Below, piece by piece: positions 30,224 to 39,337 of a DNA stretch of 64,000 nucleotides. Source of the DNA: Vibrio comitans (GTDB taxonomy: Bacteria; Pseudomonadota; Gammaproteobacteria; Enterobacterales; Vibrionaceae); NCBI GenBank assembly GCA_024346835.1, contig AP024867.1:1054001-1118000 (forward strand). The letters run 5' to 3'. The notes under the pieces are model-generated. The model was not told where the DNA came from and did not search any database. It was given only the letters and a program-made list of their open reading frames with translations. A program made the translations under genes and the position numbers. How positions within the stretch are numbered: position 1 is the stretch's first letter; each line of letters begins with the position of its first letter.

Positions 30224-30502
30224 TCACTTAAGACACTTGCTTATTTCTTCTTTTATGCGCTTCCAATTCTTAACATTATCATTTTCACTTGAGAAGTTAA
30301 CTGGCACCTTGATTGTGACTGGGCAGTTGATTTCGGGGCTAATGATAGTCACTTCGATATGCGTATCGTTGGTATTTGAGACCTTCAAATAGTACCCAAT
30401 AGCTAATTCAGTTTGAATAATCTTGCTAACAAATTCTAGGGCATCACTCTGAGTTGACGCACTATCGTATGTTGAAGTTGTATTTTTCATCTGACTGGTC
30501 AT
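30224..30502 (-). CDS. Small hypothetical protein (92 aa)
   Basis: 92 aa, not recognised. The ATG at 30502 has AGGAG about 12 nt upstream; an internal ATG four codons on is an alternative. No signal peptide or membrane segment. The composition is soluble and mildly acidic with two cysteines. The central LEFVSKIIQTEL and alternating hydrophobics (HIEVTIISPEINCPVTIKVPV) suggest an alpha-beta protein. It is monocistronic, converging on the adhesin terminator. Coding is supported by the ribosome site and protein-like composition only. Confidence 0.55.
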   Translation of the reverse strand: MTSQMKNTTSTYDSASTQSDALEFVSKIIQTELAIGYYLKVSNTNDTHIEVTIISPEINCPVTIKVPVNFSSENDNVKNWKRIKEEISKCLK

Positions 30503-30832
30503 TTCTTATGATATCTCCTGCATCATTTTTAACAAAAATAGAATGACCACATACTATGAAGCGACAATTACTAGAATGAGTTAATTGTCGCTTTTTGTGA
30601 ATAGTAATTCTTTTTAAGGGCTTCCTACTTTATGACTATTCAGATAGATGAATATATCAAAAGAAGACCAAATTTTTAGCTCAAGATATTGATTTAATGA
30701 GAATCATAACAATTTTCGTTTCGATTTTGTACTGTAAAATACTTATGCTTAGCATAAGTAGACCTAATGATATGTAAGAGATTATTACGCACTGAGTGCA
30801 TAATGATTCTACTTTTATGGTTTTTGAGTCAA
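30503..30832. promoter_or_regulatory. Intergenic region with a 19-bp palindrome and a Fur-like site
   Basis: 330 bp between the 92-aa gene and the end of the outer-membrane protein gene. At 30741-30759 there is a perfect inverted repeat, ACTTATGCT-T-AGCATAAGT, without a T tract, so operator-like rather than a terminator. At 30696-30707 AATGAGAATCAT matches the core of the Fur box at 11 of 12 positions. A second, imperfect inverted repeat lies at about 30782-30806. Either of the first two sites could control the 92-aa gene; no binding is shown. Confidence 0.4.
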
Positions 30833-31924
30833 CTAGAATACAAAATTGAGCATCACAGTATACAAGTTTGCATTATCATCGATTGGAGCAGACTCAAATC
30901 CACCTGACGCATTTTGATAAGCGGTAAAATATTGCCACTCAGCGTTAATGGATACATTGAAGTGAACGTCATACCTCAAACCCAGCAAGTAACTGTCTCC
31001 AGTCCTTTTCTCATGGTCGTCAAATTTCTGTCCAAAGATGGCGTAAGGAGTAAAACGGTTTATGCTGTAACTTCCTTGTGCATACCACGATGATGCTATG
31101 TCATTGGTTTGGCCTTCGATGGTAAGAGTAAAGTTTCCAAATTCATACTCAGTACCTAGTGAGAAGAGTTGAATACTTTGATCTTCAGCGGTGAGAATTA
31201 GGTTAGGAACAGGTACCGAGCCTATCCCTGGAATATTGGTCATTAGGCCGGTTAGTCGAGTTTCTTGATCATAATTAGAGTCTAAGTAAGTAAAATTCCA
31301 ACGGTAGTAATCTCCACTTAATACAAAGTTAACTCCAAACATATTGTTGGTTGTAAATTTTAGTTCCGTATTGCTGTTCAGCTCAACAGTACTCTCATCT
31401 CGAAAACCAACGAAAGGTGTAGTGACTAGGGTGAGGCTATCGGTTAGTTCGTAATTCCATAATACAGATAAACCATTAAATGCAGTGATTCCTAGGATGC
31501 TATCGTATACTTCATTTGGTGGGCGTGCTGGTGTAAAGGCATGACCAACGTAATAGTATTCAGAAGCCAGAAAAACAGGCATACGAAGACGACCAGCCCT
31601 AAATTCAAATGGGTCGTAGTTGTAGGCGATATAAGCCCATTCTAGTTTTGGCTCACTCCAGTGATCCTGAGGCCGTTTGACAACCTGGGCTGAAGCTTTG
31701 AAATCGTTAAAGTAGAAGTCTAGCTGTAAGCCAAAGGTTGTATCACAATCAAAACAGCTTTCATCATCTATACCATGATTAACTAAAAGCGGCATCTTGT
31801 TATCCGATTTTGCCCATGACGTAGACCCAAAACCGCTTAAAGAAAAGTTATCAGAGAGTTCGATTGCAGCATGGCTGGTTGGTACAAACGTGGCTAGCGT
31901 TAGAGTAATAATTGATTTCTTCAT
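30833..31924 (-). CDS. Outer-membrane beta-barrel (porin-like) protein
   Basis: 363 aa from the ATG at 31924 (GGAGA 7 nt upstream). The longer frame to 32014 would overlap the upstream gene and misplace the signal peptide. Signal peptide MKKSIITLTLATFVPTSHA, then many amphipathic strands, ending in ...MLNFVF with the C-terminal Phe typical of barrels. A CFDC pair lies near residue 55. It starts one base after the stop of the PstS-like gene, in an operon with that gene and a sensor kinase. Inferred to be an outer-membrane channel or sensor partner for the ligand seen by that system; the substrate is unknown. Confidence 0.75.
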   Translation of the reverse strand: MKKSIITLTLATFVPTSHAAIELSDNFSLSGFGSTSWAKSDNKMPLLVNHGIDDESCFDCDTTFGLQLDFYFNDFKASAQVVKRPQDHWSEPKLEWAYIAYNYDPFEFRAGRLRMPVFLASEYYYVGHAFTPARPPNEVYDSILGITAFNGLSVLWNYELTDSLTLVTTPFVGFRDESTVELNSNTELKFTTNNMFGVNFVLSGDYYRWNFTYLDSNYDQETRLTGLMTNIPGIGSVPVPNLILTAEDQSIQLFSLGTEYEFGNFTLTIEGQTNDIASSWYAQGSYSINRFTPYAIFGQKFDDHEKRTGDSYLLGLRYDVHFNVSINAEWQYFTAYQNASGGFESAPIDDNANLYTVMLNFVF

Positions 31925-31925
31925 G

Positions 31926-32426
31926 CTATTTCTCCGAATGTAAGATGAAAATAATATTTGCGTTGGTTGGAAGGCTATCAACAGGGGCATAACCAATGCG
32001 GTATGGTTTTTCATTCATCCATTCTAAAAGGGTGTTCATATCCGGGTTGTTGATCACTTTTGGTGGGCGTGCTTTACCAGAGAAAGAAAGACTAGCCCAA
32101 TGAGCATTCATCTGAGCGACGTTTTTATTCAGTAAGACTCGATAGAACTCTGAGCGCTGAATGGAACTATCAGGCCAATCAGATAGCTCAAATCGCTTCC
32201 CTTGAAGACGTTTGGTCTTTCCTCTGTAGAGTTGACGAGCTTTAGCGATACTGAGCTCATCGAAGGTTGAATCTAGCGAGAAAATGGCATACTCATTTCC
32301 CTCATCAGCATGAGAGTTAAAAGCCGTTGTAAATATCAAAAGGGTGAGCAACCAAATAAACTTTCTTATTTCTGTTGCTCTGATTTTTGATAAATGAGTT
32401 GTAATAACAGTTAATAAAATCATCAC
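31926..32426 (-). CDS. PstS-like periplasmic substrate-binding-domain protein
   Basis: 166 aa. A hydrophobic stretch near residues 24-38 ending in SHA looks like a signal peptide, but it is preceded by an unusually long basic N-terminus. The mature part (FDELSIAKARQLYRGKTKRL, RSEFYRVLLNK, MNAHWASLSFSGKARPP, IGYAPVDSLP) follows the pattern of short PstS/phosphate-binding-like proteins that occur next to sensor kinases rather than in ABC transporters. Its ATG overlaps the kinase stop by 4 bp (ATGA). It probably delivers or senses a ligand for the adjacent kinase; the ligand is unknown. Confidence 0.7.
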   Translation of the reverse strand: MMILLTVITTHLSKIRATEIRKFIWLLTLLIFTTAFNSHADEGNEYAIFSLDSTFDELSIAKARQLYRGKTKRLQGKRFELSDWPDSSIQRSEFYRVLLNKNVAQMNAHWASLSFSGKARPPKVINNPDMNTLLEWMNEKPYRIGYAPVDSLPTNANIIFILHSEK

Positions 32427-35400
32427 ATAACACTCTCAATTTGATCGAGCAGCTTCTCCTTTCGCACCGGCTTTGCTACATAAGCATCCATACCAGAATC
32501 AAAGCAGTGCTGGATATCATCATCGATAACACTGGCGGTAAGAGCGATAATTGGCGTTTTTATAAGACCTTCGCCTTTCTCGTAGGCTCGAATTTCCTTG
32601 GTGGCTTGAAAACCGTCCATAACCGGCATCATGCAGTCCATTAAGATCACGTCAAAAGTACGGTCTCGCTGAAACATCTCTACTGCAATTTGTCCATTTT
32701 CTGCGATTTCGTAGTCAAAGCCAGCGTTGCTCAATAAGACTGAAGCCACTTTTTGATTTACCAAGTTGTCTTCTACTAGGAGTACCCTTTCAGCCCGACT
32801 AGGGGATGAGCCTATTTCTGGCAAAGTAATATTGGATTGATTGAGTGGCACTTTCTTACTTGAGTCATCAGGAACGGTGGTAGGAATCTGTATTGCTTTC
32901 TCTATTTTTGTCTTAAGAAGTTCAAGTTTGAAAGGCTTAGGCATATAGTCATCCATACCCACATCGAAGCATTTTTGAATATCGTCATCAATGACACTTG
33001 CCGTTAATGCAATAATAGGAATGCGATATTCGGAATTATTCTCGCTTTCAATTTTCCGAATTTGCTCAGTGGCTCGGAATCCGTCCATCTCAGGCATCAT
33101 GCAGTCCATCAGGATTAGCGCATATCGGTTTTTCTTGTACATCTCAACGGCTTCAGTACCACAGGAAGCCGTGTCCGACGGGAACCCTAGTCTCTGGGCA
33201 TGTAAGCTAGCGATTTTTTGATTTACTTTGTTATCGTCGACAATAAGAATTTTGTGTTCAATATGTTCAGGATTGTTTTCACTGGATGCTTGTGCTTTAA
33301 AGCTATTTTCACAACTTTCAATAGCCCTAAGAAGCCGTTTGCCAAGAAGAGGTTGGGTTAAGATAGCCTTTACCTTGTCTCCGAAATTAACTCTTTCGCT
33401 CTGTAAGTGCTTAATCAGGCAAAGACGTATATTGTCGGAACCCAAATCATTGGTTTCGGCTTCAATCGTTTTGGCTTGATTAGGTGTTGTTTCAAAAAAT
33501 ATGAGAGTGGTATCGCCGGTAGCAACGCTAGGTGCCTCTACTAAGGTGTCGATAGTTTTGCTGACAGGGATATTATAGAAACTTAATTCATTGCGAAGTG
33601 ACTCTTGCTTGGCTTTATCGTCACATATTAGCCAAACTTGGCTTGAATGAAGTGAAGATGAACCTTGATAGTATTTTTCCACCACTGGCAATTCTAAGCT
33701 GAAATAAAATCGGCTACCCCGACCTTTTTCAGACTCTAACTTTATTTCGCCACCCATGAGTTCGACTAATTGCGTACTTATAGCTAGGCCTAAGCCTGTG
33801 CCACCAAATTGACGAGTAGTGGAGTCGTCTTCCTGAGTAAAAGGTTCAAAGATATTCTCCTGTTGCTGTTTGTCGATGCCGATACCAGAATCTTGAACAG
33901 CAAACTCTATAGTTGTCGTTGTGTCAGAGAGTGCACGAGTGTTGATGATAAGATGCACGGCACCTTTTTCGGTGAATTTCACGGCATTTGAAGCAAAGTT
34001 CATGATTATTTGACGAAGTCTGTGATCGTCAACCATCAGTTGATATGGGGTGTCTGGACTTATAGATACTTCAAGGTCAATGCCTTTTTCTTTTGCTTTA
34101 GGAGAGATAACAGAAGCAATATCGTAGAGGGACTCTCTAATACAGGTCGAATGAGGGCTGATAAGAAGCATTCCTGATTCAATTTTGGAGAAATCCAGAA
34201 TATCGTTAATTAGGCTCAATAGTAGTTGTGACGAGGTTTCTATAGTATCTACATAGTCTCGTTGGGTTGCATCTAATGATGTACCAGAAAGGATTTCAGA
34301 AATACCAATAACACCATTTAGGGGGGTACGGATTTCATGGGACATATTCGCTAAAAAACTACTTTTTGCTTTACTCGCTCGTATGGCGTCATCTTTAGCT
34401 TGCTCTGCATCTTCTTTAGCTCGAGTGAGCTTTTGGCGTGCCTCTTCACGCTCGCTACTTAAGTTTTGTACTTTATGTGCAAATTTACCTAGTTCATCTC
34501 TACTTCTTATTTGGTCTGTGAGCGAAGTATCGTCGCTATAGGATTCACGTCCCAAATACGCGAGCACTAGATTTAGGTCTCCAGTTACTCTTCGAGCTAA
34601 GCGTACTGCGAGAGTGACTAATATGATGGTCACGAACAGCATTAATGAAATGAACAGTAATTGCTTTTGATTTGCAGCTGTTGATTCTCTGTCTAGATCA
34701 GCGCGTAATTGTTCGCTTATTTTATCGCTGACTTGTTGTAATAGCGCGAGACGGTCTATCAGAGCTGAGAGCCCTGCACGTATCTCAGCAGGAGATAATG
34801 CGTCAAATTGTCCTTGGTCTAGTAAAGTTGACCTAAACATTTGGCTGTCAATGAATGTAGTATTAGTAAACGTACTAATTAAGAAAGATACTTGTTCTTG
34901 ATTTGCATTTAGATTTACAAAGCGTTCCATGAAGAGTTGCTGGTTTTGCACCAAGGCTTCTATTTCTGCACTGATTTCATGATCGTACCCTTGTTCCCCT
35001 TCTGCGAGAAAAACTAAGTATTGACTGAGTATATTCTCCTCACGAGACCAAAACATCAGCCACTCAATTTGGGTAAGAGCAGATATATGATGCTGAATAT
35101 CTGATGGTGCTTTTTCAAATGATTCGTTTTCGATTGCAAGTAGGAGTTGTTTATAAGTGTCAGCGCGCCATTCCAAGATATCGATATGCTCATACATATC
35201 CATATTGTTGATCAAAGAAAGGTTCGCCTCTTCAAAGCTCACAAAGAGCTCTTGAATTGCGGTACCACCATTTTTGAATATTAACGGTGTTTCTTTAACT
35301 AATTGTTCAGTTAAAGATTCTATCGAACTTTCTTTATCTATGTCGGCTGTGCTGTCCGGTAAAGTATAGAGATAAGAAATCTGATTAATGTAGTGTGAAA

Positions 35401-35551
35401 ATTTCTGCCCACGCTCAAGATCTTTGGCTTGCATAGAGAGTCGGTATAACTGCTCTCCTTCTAAAAGGAGAAGCAGAATAATCGGCAACAGTACTAAGCT
35501 GAACAACTTGTACTTTACTGAGAGGTCATTCCAAGAAAACAAATTACTCAC
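32423..35551 (-). CDS. Hybrid sensor histidine kinase with two receiver domains
   Basis: 1042 aa. A membrane segment near residues 15-30, a periplasmic helical region of roughly 260 aa, a second membrane segment, a HAMP-like linker and coiled coil, then an intact HisKA H-box (SHEIRTPLNGVIG), an HATPase domain (NFASNAVKFTEKG, DSGIGI, GGTGLGLAI) and two complete C-terminal receivers, each with an MDCMMP phospho-acceptor motif, ALTASV and a KP pair. There is no HPt domain, so phosphate must be passed to an HPt encoded elsewhere. It is first in an operon with the PstS-like and barrel genes (4-bp overlap with the former). Confidence 0.92.
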   Translation of the reverse strand: MSNLFSWNDLSVKYKLFSLVLLPIILLLLLEGEQLYRLSMQAKDLERGQKFSHYINQISYLYTLPDSTADIDKESSIESLTEQLVKETPLIFKNGGTAIQELFVSFEEANLSLINNMDMYEHIDILEWRADTYKQLLLAIENESFEKAPSDIQHHISALTQIEWLMFWSREENILSQYLVFLAEGEQGYDHEISAEIEALVQNQQLFMERFVNLNANQEQVSFLISTFTNTTFIDSQMFRSTLLDQGQFDALSPAEIRAGLSALIDRLALLQQVSDKISEQLRADLDRESTAANQKQLLFISLMLFVTIILVTLAVRLARRVTGDLNLVLAYLGRESYSDDTSLTDQIRSRDELGKFAHKVQNLSSEREEARQKLTRAKEDAEQAKDDAIRASKAKSSFLANMSHEIRTPLNGVIGISEILSGTSLDATQRDYVDTIETSSQLLLSLINDILDFSKIESGMLLISPHSTCIRESLYDIASVISPKAKEKGIDLEVSISPDTPYQLMVDDHRLRQIIMNFASNAVKFTEKGAVHLIINTRALSDTTTTIEFAVQDSGIGIDKQQQENIFEPFTQEDDSTTRQFGGTGLGLAISTQLVELMGGEIKLESEKGRGSRFYFSLELPVVEKYYQGSSSLHSSQVWLICDDKAKQESLRNELSFYNIPVSKTIDTLVEAPSVATGDTTLIFFETTPNQAKTIEAETNDLGSDNIRLCLIKHLQSERVNFGDKVKAILTQPLLGKRLLRAIESCENSFKAQASSENNPEHIEHKILIVDDNKVNQKIASLHAQRLGFPSDTASCGTEAVEMYKKNRYALILMDCMMPEMDGFRATEQIRKIESENNSEYRIPIIALTASVIDDDIQKCFDVGMDDYMPKPFKLELLKTKIEKAIQIPTTVPDDSSKKVPLNQSNITLPEIGSSPSRAERVLLVEDNLVNQKVASVLLSNAGFDYEIAENGQIAVEMFQRDRTFDVILMDCMMPVMDGFQATKEIRAYEKGEGLIKTPIIALTASVIDDDIQHCFDSGMDAYVAKPVRKEKLLDQIESVM

Positions 35552-36027
35552 CTTGAACTTCCATATTCAATTGACTGACGGGCAGTATAGGAGTCAGAAA
35601 TAGTTTTCAAAGAAAATCTTTAGGCTTTGTTTTCAGTTTAAGGGGTTTGAGTTTTTAATACAGGCTGTCATCACTATTGTAAATGGAAGTGCTCGCATCT
35701 ATGAAATCTAGATTGTGCAGGGATAATGGCAGTTAAGAATGATAAGCCGCGGTTGAATGAACAGATTAAATTTAGGGCATGAGTGTATTGAGAATGTTGC
35801 CCATTGGCACTTTGTCATTGCACTCAATACGCTAATTTCATTAAGGAATACAGGTCACTAGAAAAGCAATAATGATATTTCTCTATCAAGCGACCGTAAT
35901 GAGCAGTTATATATTGAAACTGAGTGAAATCAACAAATCAATTCATGCCATTAAATAATGAGCCAAAGAACTGATGCGAGTAAAGCGTCATGAGATATTC
36001 AGTGGGATGACTATAGTTCTGTGCTCT
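35552..36027. other. 476-bp intergenic region, no convincing gene
   Basis: Upstream of the sensor kinase and downstream of the CDF transporter (both minus). It should hold the kinase promoter. A plus-strand 18-codon frame near 35726 (MAVKNDKPRLNEQ...) has a passable ribosome site but nothing to support it as a gene. I see no terminator hairpin or repeat. Confidence 0.4.
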
Positions 36028-36924
36028 TCAGCCGACTAAACTTAAATTTAACTGGCATTTATATGGTAAATGGCTAAGTTTTTTTGCTAAGTAATAACGT
36101 GTTTTTTTAATATCTTTTGATGCTATCTGCCCCTGCTGTTCTAAATGCAGGTCTATATCTATGCGCAGTTCATTGCCTACTTTGGTGACTGAGGATACCG
36201 TTAGGTCAACTTCGTTGTTAGACGGTACTTCGGTGACACACTGCTTCACTTCTTTGCAGAGGCTTTTATCCGCTGACATGTGTAGTAGTTCAGAGACTGC
36301 CTCTTTAAGCATCACAGCAGGGACTTTTAAGAAATAACCAGCCATCAATAACATCATCACAGGGTCAGCGTACACAGCGTATGCGCTTAGTGAGGTTTGC
36401 AGCATCATCCATGCCGTAACAAAACCCAAAAGTACAGCCACACTTATTAAGGTATCCATTTGCCATTGTTTTACTTCTGCAGCGATCAGACCAGAACCGA
36501 TGTCTTTATTCTTCTTAGCTACCATTGCCCAGCCAAAGGCACAGCCAATCACGTTGATTAGTCCAAACAAGGTGGCAATAGAGGTATCGATTTCTCTGCC
36601 CCCACTAAAAACGGCATTAATAGCGGAATAGATGGATATACAAACTAAGCCTAAAATAACGGTTGCTTTAATAGCGATGACGATAGGCTCTAGTGCTGCT
36701 AGGCCATGAGGAAAGCGTTTACTGCATGGACGTGCCATTAGCGTTGCTGCAAGCAGTGACAATAAAGTTAACGCTAAGCTAATAAGAGAATATGCGCCAT
36801 CAAAAATAATAACCATAGAGCCGACCCAGTTACCCAAGACAATGCCACCGACGGCAAAGCCAAGTGTTAACAGGGCTGAATAAATAAGAATGCGACGCTC
36901 AGAGGTGTTTTTCCTGCCACTCAT
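36028..36924 (-). CDS. Cation diffusion facilitator (CDF)-like transporter with altered metal site
   Basis: 298 aa with about six membrane helices, then a cytoplasmic domain (about 205-298) of the CDF type. Good ribosome site (AAAAGG). In the family the transport site is made by two acidic residues in helix 2 and His plus Asp in helix 5 (D45, D49, H153, D157 in YiiP). Here I read D42 and Ser46 in helix 2, and Gln153 and Asp157 in helix 5, so two of the four ligands are replaced. It may carry another substrate or have lost classic zinc/iron export. Monocistronic, next to a LysR regulator on the same strand. Confidence 0.8.
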   Translation of the reverse strand: MSGRKNTSERRILIYSALLTLGFAVGGIVLGNWVGSMVIIFDGAYSLISLALTLLSLLAATLMARPCSKRFPHGLAALEPIVIAIKATVILGLVCISIYSAINAVFSGGREIDTSIATLFGLINVIGCAFGWAMVAKKNKDIGSGLIAAEVKQWQMDTLISVAVLLGFVTAWMMLQTSLSAYAVYADPVMMLLMAGYFLKVPAVMLKEAVSELLHMSADKSLCKEVKQCVTEVPSNNEVDLTVSSVTKVGNELRIDIDLHLEQQGQIASKDIKKTRYYLAKKLSHLPYKCQLNLSLVG

Positions 36925-37097
36925 GGTGAACCTTTTAAGTTATTAAGTCTGTTTATTGTTTGTTAGTGGCAGGGCGCTTTCAATCAAAGTTTGTATCAGC
37001 AACTTTACAAGGTTCGATGTTATCTAATAATATTCTTTAATATCAGCAAGATAGGGTGATACTGTGGTGTCATGAATATTGACACCCACTGAGGTGG

Positions 37098-37976
37098 TTA
37101 GAAATCAAATAGATAATCGCTGAGTTTATCACAGAGCCAAACCATACCTGGATGCGCTTCCATACCCGTTGAAGAGAACATACAAAACTCTTCTTGAGTG
37201 AGGCCGTACGTATGCTTGATGACTGATAACGTCTCATCTCTAAGTAGGTGACGAATCAATGGTTCTGGCAGTACACCCCAAGCGGCTTCGGTCTGAATGG
37301 TACTGAGGATATAATCAAAACTAGAGAATCCAATATGCTTGAGGGAAAAGGGCAGTAACTCTGGGTTGTCTTTCTCATTGAGGTAAGCCAGTGTAACCTG
37401 CATAGCGTTGCGCAGTTCTTCATCAGATACGCGGCGTTTTCTGCTCAATGGATGATCTGATCTGCACACAGACATCATTCTAATTTTAGCAATGGGAGTA
37501 AACTCTATCCTAGGATCGTCTACTCGCTCATAGTCCACGCCAAATGCGAAATCCACTTGCTTAGTCTCTACCAAGTTAGAGAGATCACCACTGGAAGCCA
37601 ATATGATATTAAAGGTGGTAGCGGGGTATTTGTCATTGAGTCGATGAGAGAGCGCTTGCCATATATCATCTGGAATAGCGTCATCTCGCGCTATCCATAC
37701 CTCTGCAGTGAAATCACCACGTATGTGTTTACACGTTTGTTTGATACGAGATGCAGTCACCAACATAGATTCGCAGTTTTTGAAAATGGCTTTACCCGCT
37801 TCTGATAACTCAAGATTATTACCGCTACGAATATACAGTTCGGTGTCCAACTCCTTTTCTAGGGCTTTGATTGCCATAGAGAGCTTGGTACGATTGCAAT
37901 CGAGTTGCCGTGCCGCTTCTGACACGGAGCCATGTTGGGCAACCTGAACAAAGGCTTCTATGTGGGAAAGGTTCAT
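37098..37976 (-). CDS. LysR-family transcriptional regulator
   Basis: 292 aa. The N-terminal winged helix-turn-helix (AFVQVAQHGSVSEAARQL, KLSMAIKALEKELDTELYIR) is characteristic, followed by a periplasmic-binding-protein-like effector domain. Just upstream of the CDF-like gene on the same strand (173-bp gap) and divergent from the methyltransferase gene, either of which could be a target. The ligand is unknown. Confidence 0.92.
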   Translation of the reverse strand: MNLSHIEAFVQVAQHGSVSEAARQLDCNRTKLSMAIKALEKELDTELYIRSGNNLELSEAGKAIFKNCESMLVTASRIKQTCKHIRGDFTAEVWIARDDAIPDDIWQALSHRLNDKYPATTFNIILASSGDLSNLVETKQVDFAFGVDYERVDDPRIEFTPIAKIRMMSVCRSDHPLSRKRRVSDEELRNAMQVTLAYLNEKDNPELLPFSLKHIGFSSFDYILSTIQTEAAWGVLPEPLIRHLLRDETLSVIKHTYGLTQEEFCMFSSTGMEAHPGMVWLCDKLSDYLFDF

Positions 37977-38150
37977 TTGTTCTCATTTATGAATGTGTAG
38001 GCTTTCAAAATTAACTGATTGGGTGATGAAAAATCAAGCGACACATGATCTAAGCCCAATATCTCTTTGTATTAAATGCAATTTTGTATCTTTTTTTACC
38101 AAGATTTGCTTTACTCAGCGTAGGCAAAAAACTTTAGGATGGATAGTCAG

Positions 38151-38729
38151 ATGGTGCACAATTGGGATGATTATGCTGCTGAGTGGGAGAATGACCCAGC
38201 AACTGCTCAATTCTCAGATCTAGTTTTCGCAGAGCTTCAAGCGCTTCACTCACTCAAAGGCGCCAATATATTAGATTTTGGTTGTGGTACTGGCTTGTTG
38301 AGTCAAAGAGTAGCCCCGCTTGCGCGTAGTGTGGTTGCTTTGGATGCTTCTGAAGCCATGATTGAAGAGCTAGATAAGAAAACCCTAATGAATGTAGAAC
38401 CAGTCGTTGACGAGCTTACTCGTGGATTAGTGGCACAGCACCCGGCATTCAGAAAACAGTTTGATCTAGTTATTGCCTCATCGGTCTGTGGCTTTCTTCC
38501 TGATTTTAAGGAAGCAGCGACGATTATTTATTCACTACTTGATGAGCAAGGAATATTTGTTCATTGGGATTGGCTGAGTGAAGACGAATCAGAAGGACTA
38601 ACCCAAGAGTCAGCACACTCGATGCTTCATCAAGCTGGCTTTAGTGATATAGAAATCTCTATTCCTTTTGAGATCGAGATGAAAGATGGCACAAGTTTGC
38701 CTGTACTAATGGGTGTAGCTTACAAGTAA
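38151..38729 (+). CDS. Class I SAM-dependent methyltransferase
   Basis: 192 aa from the ATG at 38151. The earlier in-frame ATG at 38139 adds four residues but its AGG is directly adjacent, so the second start is preferred. Motif I LDFGCGTGLLS, the acidic end of strand 2 (VALDAS) and the post-motif FDLVIASSV identify a UbiE/small-molecule-type methyltransferase. No substrate-specific motif is recognisable. It is divergent from the LysR gene and followed by the first two-hairpin repeat cluster. Confidence 0.85.
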   Translation: MVHNWDDYAAEWENDPATAQFSDLVFAELQALHSLKGANILDFGCGTGLLSQRVAPLARSVVALDASEAMIEELDKKTLMNVEPVVDELTRGLVAQHPAFRKQFDLVIASSVCGFLPDFKEAATIIYSLLDEQGIFVHWDWLSEDESEGLTQESAHSMLHQAGFSDIEISIPFEIEMKDGTSLPVLMGVAYK

Positions 38730-38782
38730 CGGATCAGTCAGCTACGTTGTTTACATTAGCCTACTGAGAGTTCAAACCCACT

Positions 38783-39337
38783 GTCATACTGGAAAACACG
38801 CAAGTGTTTATCCCGTATCATAGTGTCTACGAAAGCCTGGTATGTGCACTCTCTAAGATCCTGAATCCAGTTCAGGATGACGCGTGTGAGGTCTCCTAAC
38901 TATGGTGGTATTCGTAAACACAGCGCCACTACCGTCATACTGGAAAACACGTAGTGTTTATCCAGTATCTTGGTGATTACGAAAGCCCGCCATGGGCACT
39001 TTCTAAGATCCTGAACCAAGCACAGGATGACGGGTGTTAGGTCACCTAACCATCGTGGTATTCGTAAATACAGCAACGCTTTCGTCATACTGGAAAACAC
39101 GTAGTGTTTATCCAGTATCTTGGTGACTACGAAAGCCTGCCATTTGCACTTTCTAAGATCCTGAATCAAGTTCAGGATGACGGGTGATAGGTCACCTAAC
39201 CATTACGATAGTCGTAAACACAGTAACACTTCCGTCGTACTGGAAAACACGCAGTACTTATACAGTATCTTGGTGCTTGCGAAAGCCTGCCATGAGCACT
39301 TTCTAAGATCCTGGACCAAGTTCAGGATAACTTGTGT
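38783..39337 (+). repeat. Tandem cluster 1 of a two-hairpin repeat (4 copies, about 150 bp period)
   Basis: Copies begin with GTCATACTGGAAAACAC at about 38783, 38934, 39084 and 39234 (variant GTCGTAC). Each core of roughly 115 bp contains two inverted repeats: ATACTGG...CCAGTAT with AACAC...GTGTT inside, and ATCCTGAA...TTCAGGAT. The cores are joined by a conserved linker of about 35 bp containing AGGTCACCT. It lies between the methyltransferase and porin genes. Confidence 0.9.

Noticed and set aside
31925..32014. Upstream start of the outer-membrane barrel protein
   Set aside because: It would overlap the PstS-like gene and bury the clear signal peptide that begins at 31924.
35726..35782. 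18-codon plus-strand frame MAVKNDKPRLNEQ... with faint resemblance to the start of IF-3
   Set aside because: Too short, and the sequence after it does not continue the similarity in any frame.
38783..39337. CRISPR array or integron attC cluster
   Set aside because: The repeats are about 115 bp with internal hairpins and conserved linkers; there are no short spacers, cas genes or integrase nearby.
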